Shown here: positions 17,394 through 26,426 of the stretch, one piece after another
How positions within the stretch are numbered: the stretch's first letter is position 1
Layout: every line of letters begins with the position of its first letter
Assembly (NCBI RefSeq): GCF_009208775.1
Contig: NZ_WFLM01000003.1
Location: 287,374-351,373, forward strand
Reading direction: 5' to 3'
Origin: Silvanigrella paludirubra
GTDB taxonomy: Bacteria > Bdellovibrionota_B > Oligoflexia > Silvanigrellales > Silvanigrellaceae
DNA: 64,000 bases
Program-made: the position numbers and the translations under genes
The notes under the pieces: model-generated
Told to the model about the DNA's origin: nothing
The model's database searches: none
The model's input: only the letters and a program-made list of their open reading frames with translations

Positions 17394-18969
17394 AGTGATC
17401 CTTTATTAACTTGTAATAAATTTCTTTTGATTCTTTTTCAGATAATGCTGTTTTATCAGCTAAAATGAATACAATGAAACTCGTGATAGCAACAACTAAA
17501 AATGCCATTTGCATTGTAATGAGCCCCGTTCCACCTTTAAATGTACCAAGATACGAAACAATTCCTGATAAAATAAGATAAACAATTAACCAGCTAAAAG
17601 ATTTTAAATGCAATTTTTCGTTTCTTGTTTTTTTATTTAATAAATGTGATGAAATAAAAATAAGAATACCAAGTGCAACTGCTACTTCAAGTTTCCAAAC
17701 AGTTTCCCATCCTGTCCATTGAAGCATAAGGTTACAAACATAAAATGCTAAAAAAGATAAAAGTTTAGGAAAAGGAAGTTTAAAGGGACGTTCAATATCT
17801 TTTAATTTTTCTCTGAATATTGGTAAACATATTGGCCCACATGCAAGAGATAATACAATTGCAGCAGATAAAAAAGCTATCATAGATTGCCAACCAGAAA
17901 ATGGAAGGAAAAAAAGCATTCCTATGACAAAATTTGCTACAATAGAAACCCAAGGAATTGAAAAACGATTTACTTTTGAAAAAGCTTTTGGTGCATCTCC
18001 CTGTAAACTCATTGAATATAAAATTCTTGATGAAGATGCGACAAATCCAACTGCGGTTCCAAAAGGAGAAATAATAGCATCAAAATATAAAACTTTGACC
18101 ATAAAAGCAAAACCCAAAGAAATACATATTCCTGCAAGAGGTCCAGAATCACCAGAAAAACTAATTTTGTCCCAACCACCAGAAATCGCGGAAGGGTCGA
18201 CAGATAAAATAAATCCTAATTGCAAAACTGCATATAATGTCATGCTTGCTAATATGGAACCAAATAAAGCAAATGGAATTGATTTTTGTGGGTTTTTAGC
18301 TTCTCCAGCTAAGAAAATAGCTGTTTGAAATCCAAAAAAAGAAAAGCTTACTCCACCAACAGCAATTGAAGATAGAATTCCATCGAAACCAAATGGTGCA
18401 AAACCAGCTGAAGTTAAATTAGAAGGATGAATGTTTGCTGTTAATAGAAGTATTGCTACGCCTATAGGAATAATTAGTTTCCAAATGACAACAAATTTAT
18501 TGGTTTCAGCCATAAATTTAACGCCAATTACATTTATTATGGATAAAATTGCCATTAATAATGTTGCTAAGACTAGGCCTTTTCCCGTTAATGCGTGAGA
18601 TGTTCCAACTTTTTGAGAAATATCTGGGATATAATTTGAAGCATATTGAAGTACGGCTTGAACTTCTATGGGAGCAACTACCATTGTCCACAACCAGGTA
18701 ATCCAAGCAAAAATGGCGCCAGTCATTTTACCATGACTTATTAAAGAGTAAGCAGTGGATCCTCCACTTAATGGAAGCATAGTAGATAATTCTGCAAAAG
18801 TTAGAGCAATAATCCCAACACAAATTCCACCTAATATCCAAGAAAGGATTGCAGCAGGACCAGCTGTTTGTGCAGTATAAAATGATCCAAATAGCCATCC
18901 AGAACCTACAATAGATCCTATAGATAAAAATAGGAGACTTGTTTTGGATATGTTTCGTTTAAGTTGCAT
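17377..18969 (-). CDS. APC-family amino acid permease
   Basis: This 530-residue membrane protein has about fourteen hydrophobic segments and the APC hallmark GSIVGSGWLFGSFYTAQTAG near the N-terminus, followed by PLSGGSTAYS. Proteins of this length resemble the YveA-type aspartate/amino acid-proton symporters, but the substrate cannot be read from sequence. The gene stands alone on the minus strand; its promoter should lie in the 153-base gap before the RluA-family gene. The start is ATG at 18969 with an AAGTGAGAG-like site upstream. Confidence 0.8.
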   Translation of the reverse strand: MQLKRNISKTSLLFLSIGSIVGSGWLFGSFYTAQTAGPAAILSWILGGICVGIIALTFAELSTMLPLSGGSTAYSLISHGKMTGAIFAWITWLWTMVVAPIEVQAVLQYASNYIPDISQKVGTSHALTGKGLVLATLLMAILSIINVIGVKFMAETNKFVVIWKLIIPIGVAILLLTANIHPSNLTSAGFAPFGFDGILSSIAVGGVSFSFFGFQTAIFLAGEAKNPQKSIPFALFGSILASMTLYAVLQLGFILSVDPSAISGGWDKISFSGDSGPLAGICISLGFAFMVKVLYFDAIISPFGTAVGFVASSSRILYSMSLQGDAPKAFSKVNRFSIPWVSIVANFVIGMLFFLPFSGWQSMIAFLSAAIVLSLACGPICLPIFREKLKDIERPFKLPFPKLLSFLAFYVCNLMLQWTGWETVWKLEVAVALGILIFISSHLLNKKTRNEKLHLKSFSWLIVYLILSGIVSYLGTFKGGTGLITMQMAFLVVAITSFIVFILADKTALSEKESKEIYYKLIKDHSSSKK

Positions 18970-19122
18970 ACTCTCACTTGCCTTTAAAAATGTTAGTAGA
19001 GTGATCTGCCATGTTTATAGTAAGACTAAAATCACTTTGAAAGGCTTGTATGCAATAAAAACCTTGGCCTGTCATCCAAATTTTCCGAATTTTTTATAAC
19101 ATACTATTATTAAGGAATAAAT

Positions 19123-20109
19123 ATGTTGAAATCTATGAGTGCCAAAATTACTGCTGAGTATAATGGCGAAAGATTTGATGTAGCTGCAGCAGCTCTATTT
19201 GAAGAGCTTAGTAGAAAAAAAATTAAATCCATTATTGATGCTGGGGGTGCTTACATTAATAAAAAAAGAGTGCAAATGGCAAAATCAGTAGTAAAAAATG
19301 GAGATAAAATTGAAGTTTTTTGGGAAGAAAATCAAATTTCAAGTGAAAAAAAGAAGGAACATAATCAATATAGTTTAAAAAATACGATAGGGACTTTTAT
19401 TGATAATAATACACTTGTATTTGAAAATGAAGATTTTTTTATAATAAATAAACCAGCTGGAATTGCATCTCAAGCAACTCTTTCTTCAAGTAAAGATACT
19501 ATTTTGCATGCATTAGCTAATTTTGATTCCTCTAAATTTGATATTCAAAATATGTTTCTAGTTCATCGTTTAGACAAAGATACTTCTGGCTTAATGATTA
19601 TTGCAAAAAACCAAAGTGCTCAAAAGAAATTTGAAGATCTTTTTAGAGACAAAAAAATTCAAAAAACTTATGATGCATTATGTTTTTATACTCCTAAAAA
19701 ATTAGAAGGTGAAATTAATTTTCCAATTGCAAAAGATAATTCAAGAAAAAATTGTTATTTTGCTATTACAAATCCAAATTCAAAAAATAAAGATGCAAAA
19801 TCTTCTGAAACAAATTATATTGTAAAAAAATCTTATAAAAATTGTGATGTCTCTTTAATTTCTTGTTTACCTAAAACAGGAAGAACTCATCAAATTAGAG
19901 TACATTTGTCTGCAATAGGTTGTCCTTTATTAGGAGATAAAACTTATTCACAAAATATATATGGGCATAAATATGCTCAATTTGCATTAAGACATATGTT
20001 ACATGCAAGCAATCTTTCTTTTGAATTAAATAATGAAAAATTTGAATTTCATTCTTCTTTGCCAGAAGATTTTCAACGTATAATAAAAATTTTTGAAGAT
20101 GTTAAATAA
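19123..20109 (+). CDS. RluA-family pseudouridine synthase
   Basis: Enzymes of this family convert specific uridines of rRNA or tRNA to pseudouridine. The 328-residue protein has an N-terminal S4-like RNA-binding region (about 8-70) and the catalytic motif HRLDKDTSG with Asp151 as nucleophile, followed by GRTHQIRVH near residue 258. Family members (RluA, RluC, RluD, TruC) cannot be told apart from motifs alone; the S4 domain favours an RluC/RluD-like enzyme. The ATG has AAGGAA upstream. Confidence 0.88.
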   Translation: MLKSMSAKITAEYNGERFDVAAAALFEELSRKKIKSIIDAGGAYINKKRVQMAKSVVKNGDKIEVFWEENQISSEKKKEHNQYSLKNTIGTFIDNNTLVFENEDFFIINKPAGIASQATLSSSKDTILHALANFDSSKFDIQNMFLVHRLDKDTSGLMIIAKNQSAQKKFEDLFRDKKIQKTYDALCFYTPKKLEGEINFPIAKDNSRKNCYFAITNPNSKNKDAKSSETNYIVKKSYKNCDVSLISCLPKTGRTHQIRVHLSAIGCPLLGDKTYSQNIYGHKYAQFALRHMLHASNLSFELNNEKFEFHSSLPEDFQRIIKIFEDVK

Positions 20110-20190
20110 TTTTATATCCGTAAAAATGTCATATCAGCTTGAAAATATTTGTAGATAGTTTTATCAAAATGTATCTTGTTTCGTTGTTTA

Positions 20191-20212
20191 TTGGAAAGGC
20201 CAACCTTTCCAA
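20191..20212 (+). promoter_or_regulatory. GC-rich hairpin in the icd leader
   Basis: TTGGAAAGG (20191-20199) and CCTTTCCAA (20204-20212) form a perfect 9-bp stem with a CCAA loop, 34 bases before the icd start. It has no T tract and therefore is not a standard terminator. It stands out in AT-rich surroundings and may be an operator or an mRNA-stabilising leader hairpin. Confidence 0.4.
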
Positions 20213-20246
20213 AACACTATCTTGGTAAAAAGGGAGGATTTCCATA

Positions 20247-21479
20247 ATGTCATATAAGCTCATTACTGTCCCACAAGGCGGTTCTCATATTAAAGCAGAT
20301 TCTAACGGTAAATTAGAGGTTCCAAATAATCCTATTATTCCTTATATTGAAGGAGATGGTACGGGACCAGATATTTGGAAAGCGTCACAAATGGTTTTTG
20401 ATGCAGCCGTTGAAAAAGCATATGGTGGTAAAAAGAAAATTCATTGGATGGAAGTTCCAGCTGGAGAAAAATCTTTTAATGGAAATGGAAGTTGGCTTCC
20501 TGACGAAACAATTGATGCTATTAAAGAATACCGCGTTGCTATCAAAGGACCTCTAACAACTCCAGTTGGTGGTGGTATTAGAAGTTTAAATGTTGCACTT
20601 CGCCAAATTTTAGATCTTTATCAATGTGTTCGTCCTGTTCGTTGGTACACAAATGTGCCATCTCCTGTTCGTGAGCCACAAAAAGTGAATATGTGTATTT
20701 TCCGTGAAAATACAGAAGATATTTATGCTGGTATTGAATTTAAAGCAGGCACGGAAGAGCAAAAAAAATTACGTGAATTTCTCGCAAATACACTTGGAAA
20801 AAAAGTTCGCGAAGATTCTGGTTTAGGAATTAAACCAATTAGTGAATTTGGTTCAAAGCGTCTTGTTCGTGCAGCCATTAATTATGCTATTAAAAATAAA
20901 AGTAAAAATGTTACTATAGTTCATAAAGGTAACATTATGAAATTTACCGAAGGTGCATTCCGTGACTGGGGCTACGAAGTTGCTAAAACTGAGTTCCGTG
21001 ATCAATGCGTAACTTGGGATGAGTGTAATGGAAATCCTCCAGCAGGAAAAATTCTAGTTAAAGATGCTATTGCTGACAATATGTTCCAACAGGCTTTGTT
21101 ACGTCCTGATGAATATGAAGTTCTTGCATGTACAAATTTAAATGGAGACTATCTTTCAGACGCATTAGCTGCCCAGGTTGGTGGATTAGGTATTGCTCCT
21201 GGTGCTAATATTGGAGATGGTTACGCTTTATTTGAAGCAACTCATGGAACAGCACCTAAATATGCTGGTCAAGATAAAGTAAATCCAGGATCTGTTATTT
21301 TAAGTGGTAACATGATGTTTGAATACCTTGGTTGGAATGAAGTTGTTTCTTTAATAGAAAAAGCATTTGAAAAAACCTTGGCTCAAAAAGTAGTGACTTA
21401 TGATTTTGCTCGTCAGCTACCAGGGGCAAAAGAAGTAAAGTGTTCTGAATTTGCTAAAGCTATTATTTCAAATATGTAA
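20247..21479 (+). CDS. icd: NADP-dependent isocitrate dehydrogenase
   Basis: The enzyme oxidises and decarboxylates isocitrate to 2-oxoglutarate in the TCA cycle. The 410-residue protein has [13 protein letters not shown] near the N-terminus, the substrate-binding [16 protein letters not shown] (with the serine that is phosphorylated in E. coli), [14 protein letters not shown] and the cofactor region [19 protein letters not shown], all typical of the E. coli-type homodimer. An AGGGAGGA site precedes the ATG. A clear hairpin sits in its leader. Confidence 0.95.
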   Translation: MSYKLITVPQGGSHIKADSNGKLEVPNNPIIPYIEGDGTGPDIWKASQMVFDAAVEKAYGGKKKIHWMEVPAGEKSFNGNGSWLPDETIDAIKEYRVAIKGPLTTPVGGGIRSLNVALRQILDLYQCVRPVRWYTNVPSPVREPQKVNMCIFRENTEDIYAGIEFKAGTEEQKKLREFLANTLGKKVREDSGLGIKPISEFGSKRLVRAAINYAIKNKSKNVTIVHKGNIMKFTEGAFRDWGYEVAKTEFRDQCVTWDECNGNPPAGKILVKDAIADNMFQQALLRPDEYEVLACTNLNGDYLSDALAAQVGGLGIAPGANIGDGYALFEATHGTAPKYAGQDKVNPGSVILSGNMMFEYLGWNEVVSLIEKAFEKTLAQKVVTYDFARQLPGAKEVKCSEFAKAIISNM

Positions 21480-21505
21480 TAAAGGAAAGGTAGCTTGGGA
21501 GTAAT

Positions 21506-22567
21506 TTGAAACTTTTAAGCCATATAAAATCCTTATATAGTAAATACTCTCGCCTATTGCCATGGGCGAGTTTAATTTGGGGTATAGGTTCTAGTTTTTG
21601 GCTTACTCGTGATTATGATAAAGCAAATAGACTTGGTTTTTTTACATTAGCCTTTTTTTTATTAATTATAATTATGTCAACTTGGTATAGTTATATTACA
21701 AAAATCTCTTTACAAAGTCATAATAAATTAACTAAAATTCATATTAATATTCATAAACAAAAAGATTTATTAGAGTTTGTTGGGTTAACCGCAACTCAAT
21801 ATTTTATTCAATATATATTTATGTTTTGCCTTCCTTTTTTATATTTTAAGCAAGAATGGATTTGGCTTTTCTTTTTATCCTTTTTTGTTGGAATGACCTT
21901 ATGGGATCCTTTTTGGGTAAGGCTATTTAAAATACAAATTTTTAGATTATTTTTAAGACTTATTTCTTCTTGTATGGCTTTTGGTTTTTTATATGCTGTG
22001 CTATTTCCTAAATTCATAGATTATTATTATGTTTGGTTTACAGTAGTTTGTTTTTTTGTTATTTTTCCTTGGAATTCTTTTGTTATAAATCGAAAAATTA
22101 AAATTCAAGAAATTGCGGCTTCATTTATTTTAACTATTATTATTGCTATTCATTCTTTTATACCATCAGAATATCAATTTCCTGTTATCTCAATTTGGGT
22201 TGAAAATAGTAACTATTCAATTGAAAAACCTAGTAGTAATTCTTATGAGCTTATTAAAGGGAATATTAGAACAAGAAAAGAATTTTTAAAAACGATAAAT
22301 TCCGGGAAACAAATTTGTGCAATATCTCCCATTATTGCTCCATCAGGTTTTTATTCAAGAATATATCATGAATGGTACGTTGATGATATTTTAATAGATA
22401 GAATAACATTACCTAATATCTCTGGTTCAGATATTAAAGAAAAACATAATACATATTCATGCAAAAAATATTTTTTAAATATGAAACAAGCAAAAAAAAT
22501 AACAACCAAGATTTATTTAAAAAATGGTATTTATGTTGGTAAACAATTTTTAATCATTTCTGATTGA
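21506..22567 (+). CDS. Membrane protein with DUF2914-like C-terminal domain
   Basis: This 353-residue protein has about seven membrane helices (residues 15-235) followed by a soluble domain of about 110 residues. The soluble domain holds RIYHEWYVDDILIDRITL and an aromatic-rich end, which resembles the DUF2914 domain found after DUF5924-type membrane regions. No reaction is known. The start is TTG, four bases after GGGAG. It begins 26 bases after icd and may be co-transcribed. The last 37 bases overlap the opposing YkgJ-family gene. Confidence 0.6.
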   Translation: MKLLSHIKSLYSKYSRLLPWASLIWGIGSSFWLTRDYDKANRLGFFTLAFFLLIIIMSTWYSYITKISLQSHNKLTKIHINIHKQKDLLEFVGLTATQYFIQYIFMFCLPFLYFKQEWIWLFFLSFFVGMTLWDPFWVRLFKIQIFRLFLRLISSCMAFGFLYAVLFPKFIDYYYVWFTVVCFFVIFPWNSFVINRKIKIQEIAASFILTIIIAIHSFIPSEYQFPVISIWVENSNYSIEKPSSNSYELIKGNIRTRKEFLKTINSGKQICAISPIIAPSGFYSRIYHEWYVDDILIDRITLPNISGSDIKEKHNTYSCKKYFLNMKQAKKITTKIYLKNGIYVGKQFLIISD

Positions 22568-23337
22568 GCTTCTTCCAAAGCAAGTAAATCATTTTCACCA
22601 ATTTCGTATCCAATACTTTTTAACATTTCGGTATAAAGCGAAAAGTCGTGGATTCCCTCTGCAAATTCTTCTTTTAATTCTTCATCGGATAGAGGAACTT
22701 CATTTAAAAAAGCTTCTAATCCTTCTTTTGTACAAAGTGCAGCTAATAATAAAGGAAGATGTCCTAATGTACTTCTTCCAAAAGTTTTTCTCTCAAAATC
22801 TCTTATGGAATCTTGAGTGAATGAGCCTAATCCAACTGTTTGTTCGATACTTCGATGTGATAATTTTTGTGTGCATAGTTTGGGAGAATCAATACTATTA
22901 TAAAAACCACAAATTAGAGGACGTAAACCAAATATGCCACAATGTCCTGAAAATTCATTTTTCTGTTCCTTCACAAAAAAAGGGCAAGGAAGTTTTTTTG
23001 TTAAAAACTTTTTTTGGTCTGAATCTTTAAAAGGAAGTGAATTATTTTCATATGCGAATTCAAAGTATTTTTCAGCATAAAGGAATAATTTTTCAGCTAA
23101 TTGGTTGAGGTCAATCCCTTCTGCAAGAAGTCTATTTAATAAAACAAATGCTTCTCCAGCCGTAATGGGAACTAAAGGAAAGTAACAACAAGCTCCACAT
23201 CCTTTAGTACAGGCTATTTTTTCAGAGGGATTCTGTTCTAAAAAGTTATTAGTAGCATTTTCAGCATCTAATTCAAAGTTTTCATATTTCTCTAGTATAA
23301 ATGGAATTAAATGACTAATTGCCTTAGAGTAATCCAT
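22531..23337 (-). CDS. YkgJ-family cysteine cluster protein
   Basis: This 268-residue protein has the CTKGCGACC cluster and a later CPFF...HCGIFGLRPLICGFY region, the arrangement of YkgJ-type proteins thought to bind zinc or an iron-sulfur cluster. The family's exact job is unknown. A longer reading from 23406 is possible, but ATG 23337 is preceded by AAAGGAGGTGGAT, a near-perfect ribosome binding site, and was chosen. It shares tail sequence with the DUF2914-like gene on the other strand. Confidence 0.75.
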   Translation of the reverse strand: MDYSKAISHLIPFILEKYENFELDAENATNNFLEQNPSEKIACTKGCGACCYFPLVPITAGEAFVLLNRLLAEGIDLNQLAEKLFLYAEKYFEFAYENNSLPFKDSDQKKFLTKKLPCPFFVKEQKNEFSGHCGIFGLRPLICGFYNSIDSPKLCTQKLSHRSIEQTVGLGSFTQDSIRDFERKTFGRSTLGHLPLLLAALCTKEGLEAFLNEVPLSDEELKEEFAEGIHDFSLYTEMLKSIGYEIGENDLLALEEAQSEMIKNCLPT

Positions 23338-23432
23338 ATCCACCTCCTTTTTAAGTCTTAGTATGGGGATAAGTTTGCTATTAGCGTGTTTTAGGAATAA
23401 ATCCAAGTAGAAAAATTTAGGAAATCTATTTT

Positions 23433-23993
23433 ATGAAGGAATTAGAATTTAAGCAGTATATACTTCACTATTACAGAAATTCGTTTGAAAAAATTGGCGT
23501 GCAAAGAAGATTTTTAAAAGATACAAATAAATCTGAAATATATTTGGAAGAAGAATGGATTAAGTTATCAAAAGAAACTGGAATAGAAAAAAATAAATTA
23601 AGGCGTTGGAGATCTGAATATGATAAGTTTTTTAATGCTTTTGAAACATTGAATGAATTAGCCAAAGTTGGAAAATTTAATAATTTAAATGACTTTATAA
23701 ACTCATTTTTTGGCATAAAAACAAATGAAATTAGTTCAGAATTAACTTGTGAAAAAAAGACTTGGAGTTCAAAAGCTAAGGAAAATATGATAAAATTAAA
23801 TGACGAAGATTTTGAAAATAGAATTAAATTATGTTCAATTATTTCATTTATATGTAATATGAAAAAAAAAGAAGATTTAGAAGAAATATTAAATTTATTT
23901 ATTCTAATAATCAATAAATACAATCAAAATGATATTAAGGAAAAAAATAAAATAATATCAATAATTAAATTATTAAAAATATCTATAGATTAG
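23433..23993 (+). CDS. Hypothetical AT-rich protein
   Basis: This 186-residue protein is Lys, Asn, Ile and Glu rich. Residues about 35-60 (LSKETGIEKNKLRRWRSEYD) could form a helix-turn-helix, and the C-terminal half is a run of hydrophobic-polar helices. I do not recognise it. Composition matches the accessory stretch to its right more than icd to its left. It ends three bases before the stop of the kinase-hydrolase fusion gene on the opposite strand. Confidence 0.5.
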   Translation: MKELEFKQYILHYYRNSFEKIGVQRRFLKDTNKSEIYLEEEWIKLSKETGIEKNKLRRWRSEYDKFFNAFETLNELAKVGKFNNLNDFINSFFGIKTNEISSELTCEKKTWSSKAKENMIKLNDEDFENRIKLCSIISFICNMKKKEDLEEILNLFILIINKYNQNDIKEKNKIISIIKLLKISID

Positions 23994-23996
23994 ATG

Positions 23997-26426
23997 TTAA
24001 TTGTAATAGAATTTATTAATTTTATTAACTACAATAGAATTATCAGTAAATAACAAACCATGGCCACTATTTATATAATATATTTCAGAATTTTTATTGC
24101 AAAATAATCTTAATAACTCAGCGTTATTTTTGTGGAAAATTAAATCATTTTTACCATGTATAATTAATGAATCTATATGTATTTTTATTCCATCGCATTT
24201 TTCATTAAAAAACTTATAAATAAGATTTGTTTGTAAATTTAAATTTTCATTGCAATTTTTAATATTATTTTTCCTATAAGATAATTTATTTATTTTAAAG
24301 TTTGTATAATAATTTTTATTATATATAACTTTTTTTAAATTTATATCTTGTTTTATAATAAGATCGATTATCTTTTTGTTTGGCTGAATTCTATATATAC
24401 CTCCGTATGAAGTAGAACAAAATATGATTTTTTTTGGGGCAAGTTTGGGATATAATAATAAAGTATTTCTTAAAACATATCCGCCCATTGAATACCCAAG
24501 TAATGCATAATTTATTTCTTTATAAGTTTTCTTAAATAATAAATAGAAAAATCTTGAATAATCGTCAAAGGATATAACTTTTTCTTGTGATTTTGATAAT
24601 CCAAAATTTGGATAATTAAATAATATAATTTGAAAATTTTTAGAAAGTTTAATTAAAAATTTCTTACTCCAATTATTTATAAATGAACCAAATCCGTTAA
24701 ATAAATAAATTTGATGCTTAGAATTTCCAATGATATAATATTCAATTATATTTCCATCAATTTCAATTATCTTACTCATTTTTTCTTTCTTTTTTAAATA
24801 TAATGTTCTAATTTTTTTATAGGATAAAAATTTATTTTCAATATTTTTATCAAAATAAGAAAGATCTTTGTTATTATTAAATTCATTTTCGCTCAAACTA
24901 CTAGATAATAAAAGTAATCCATTATATTTATATTTCTCTTTTAATTTATAGCTAATCTTTATTTTATCAGCTGTTAAAATGTTGGATGTATTATCGCTTT
25001 TAAATATAAAGTCAGATATAATTACGTCGTATTTATTAATATTTATTTTTCCTAATATGATATCTTCAAAAAATGTATCCGGTTCAAAATAGAATTTAAT
25101 TTGACATTTTTTTAATAAATGATTCCAAATATCCTGTGATTTGTAATCATCATCAATTATTATAAAATTCAGCTTCTTAGAATCAATTTTTGAGATTCTT
25201 TTTTCGATAAATTCAATTTTATAAAAAATAAGCTTAATTTCAAGATATTTTGTTATCTGGTTATTATTAATTTCAATTTTACCATTATTCCTTTTTAAAG
25301 CATTAAAAATTATAAAAGCACCATTTGCTTTAGAATTAATGTTTTTATTAAATTTTTGATTAGTAAATTTATTTATATTTTTATCACTCATATAAGTGTT
25401 TGAATTAAAAAAATTAATAATTAAATTATTATTTTGTATTTTATAATCTATTAAAAAGTGAATATAATTTAAATTATTATTTAAAGATGATTCAATTGCA
25501 TTTTTAATTAAATTTATAAATATAATATATAAATCTTCTTTAATTATTTTAATAAATAATTTATTGGTATTAATTATTTCATAAGAAATATTTATTTTTT
25601 TAAAGTTTTTTAAAGAAAGAAATGAATCATGTATAATTTTTTCTAGTAATTTATAACTTTTATTGTGATTCTGTTCTTTATTATAAATATACTTATCAAT
25701 GAAATATTCAATTATACTTCTAGAAGTTTTAACAGTATTAATGCAGTTAAAAATATTTTTTTTGATTCTATCTTTTCTGACTAGTAAGTTTTTCAAATTA
25801 TTTTCAACCATAAGTAATGGTAATGTAATATCATGCGATAAAATTCTAGATTTTTCAACAATTCTTATATATTTTTTTATGTAAATTAATAAATATATAT
25901 ATATTATAAAAATAATAATAAAAAACATTATAATTATTACAAAAAAATCTTTATAATCAGAAAGCTTTACAGGAACAGATATTTGAATTGATCCTATGAA
26001 TTTATTGTCATTATTATAATAATATTTTTCATAGCATATCTCTATTTCTCTATTGCTATTTAATATATAAATATTTTCGTTAATAAAATTATTGTATAAT
26101 GAAGAATATATTAAATACCCAGTTTTGCAATTTATATTATAATTACTTTTTGATATTAAAAAATTATTAAAATATATTTGATATGAATTTATTATTTCAG
26201 ATTTTAACATTGACTGTAATGAGTTTCGTATGGATTTATCCATATCCATATATAATAAAGAAGCTATAAATGAAGTATTATTATATTTTAATATATAAAT
26301 AGTTTTTTCTTTATATGTTTGAATTGAAAAATAGAAAAAAGATATAAAAATGATAAAAATATATATTAAAAAAATCGAAAAAGATATTATGTGTGTTGTT
26401 TTTTTTAATTCTAAATTATTTATCAT
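23997..26426 (-). CDS. Histidine kinase - receiver - alpha/beta hydrolase fusion
   Basis: This 809-residue protein has two membrane helices (about 12-34 and 160-184) framing an extracytoplasmic domain of about 125 residues. Then come a kinase HisKA-like helix pair with His198 in LSHDI, an ATPase region with an N-box (NLIKNA, Asn309) but a degenerate G-box (SKANGAF), and a receiver (about 420-545) with Asp425-427, acceptor Asp472, a Ser pair at 508-509 and Lys527. Last is a complete alpha/beta hydrolase (550-809) with Ser646 in GYSMGG, Asp761 and His789. Met550 looks like a former gene start. The upstream binding-protein gene overlaps by four bases (ATGA), so the two proteins probably work together. 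Codon use is extremely AT-rich. Confidence 0.8.
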   Translation of the reverse strand: MINNLELKKTTHIISFSIFLIYIFIIFISFFYFSIQTYKEKTIYILKYNNTSFIASLLYMDMDKSIRNSLQSMLKSEIINSYQIYFNNFLISKSNYNINCKTGYLIYSSLYNNFINENIYILNSNREIEICYEKYYYNNDNKFIGSIQISVPVKLSDYKDFFVIIIMFFIIIFIIYIYLLIYIKKYIRIVEKSRILSHDITLPLLMVENNLKNLLVRKDRIKKNIFNCINTVKTSRSIIEYFIDKYIYNKEQNHNKSYKLLEKIIHDSFLSLKNFKKINISYEIINTNKLFIKIIKEDLYIIFINLIKNAIESSLNNNLNYIHFLIDYKIQNNNLIINFFNSNTYMSDKNINKFTNQKFNKNINSKANGAFIIFNALKRNNGKIEINNNQITKYLEIKLIFYKIEFIEKRISKIDSKKLNFIIIDDDYKSQDIWNHLLKKCQIKFYFEPDTFFEDIILGKININKYDVIISDFIFKSDNTSNILTADKIKISYKLKEKYKYNGLLLLSSSLSENEFNNNKDLSYFDKNIENKFLSYKKIRTLYLKKKEKMSKIIEIDGNIIEYYIIGNSKHQIYLFNGFGSFINNWSKKFLIKLSKNFQIILFNYPNFGLSKSQEKVISFDDYSRFFYLLFKKTYKEINYALLGYSMGGYVLRNTLLLYPKLAPKKIIFCSTSYGGIYRIQPNKKIIDLIIKQDINLKKVIYNKNYYTNFKINKLSYRKNNIKNCNENLNLQTNLIYKFFNEKCDGIKIHIDSLIIHGKNDLIFHKNNAELLRLFCNKNSEIYYINSGHGLLFTDNSIVVNKINKFYYN

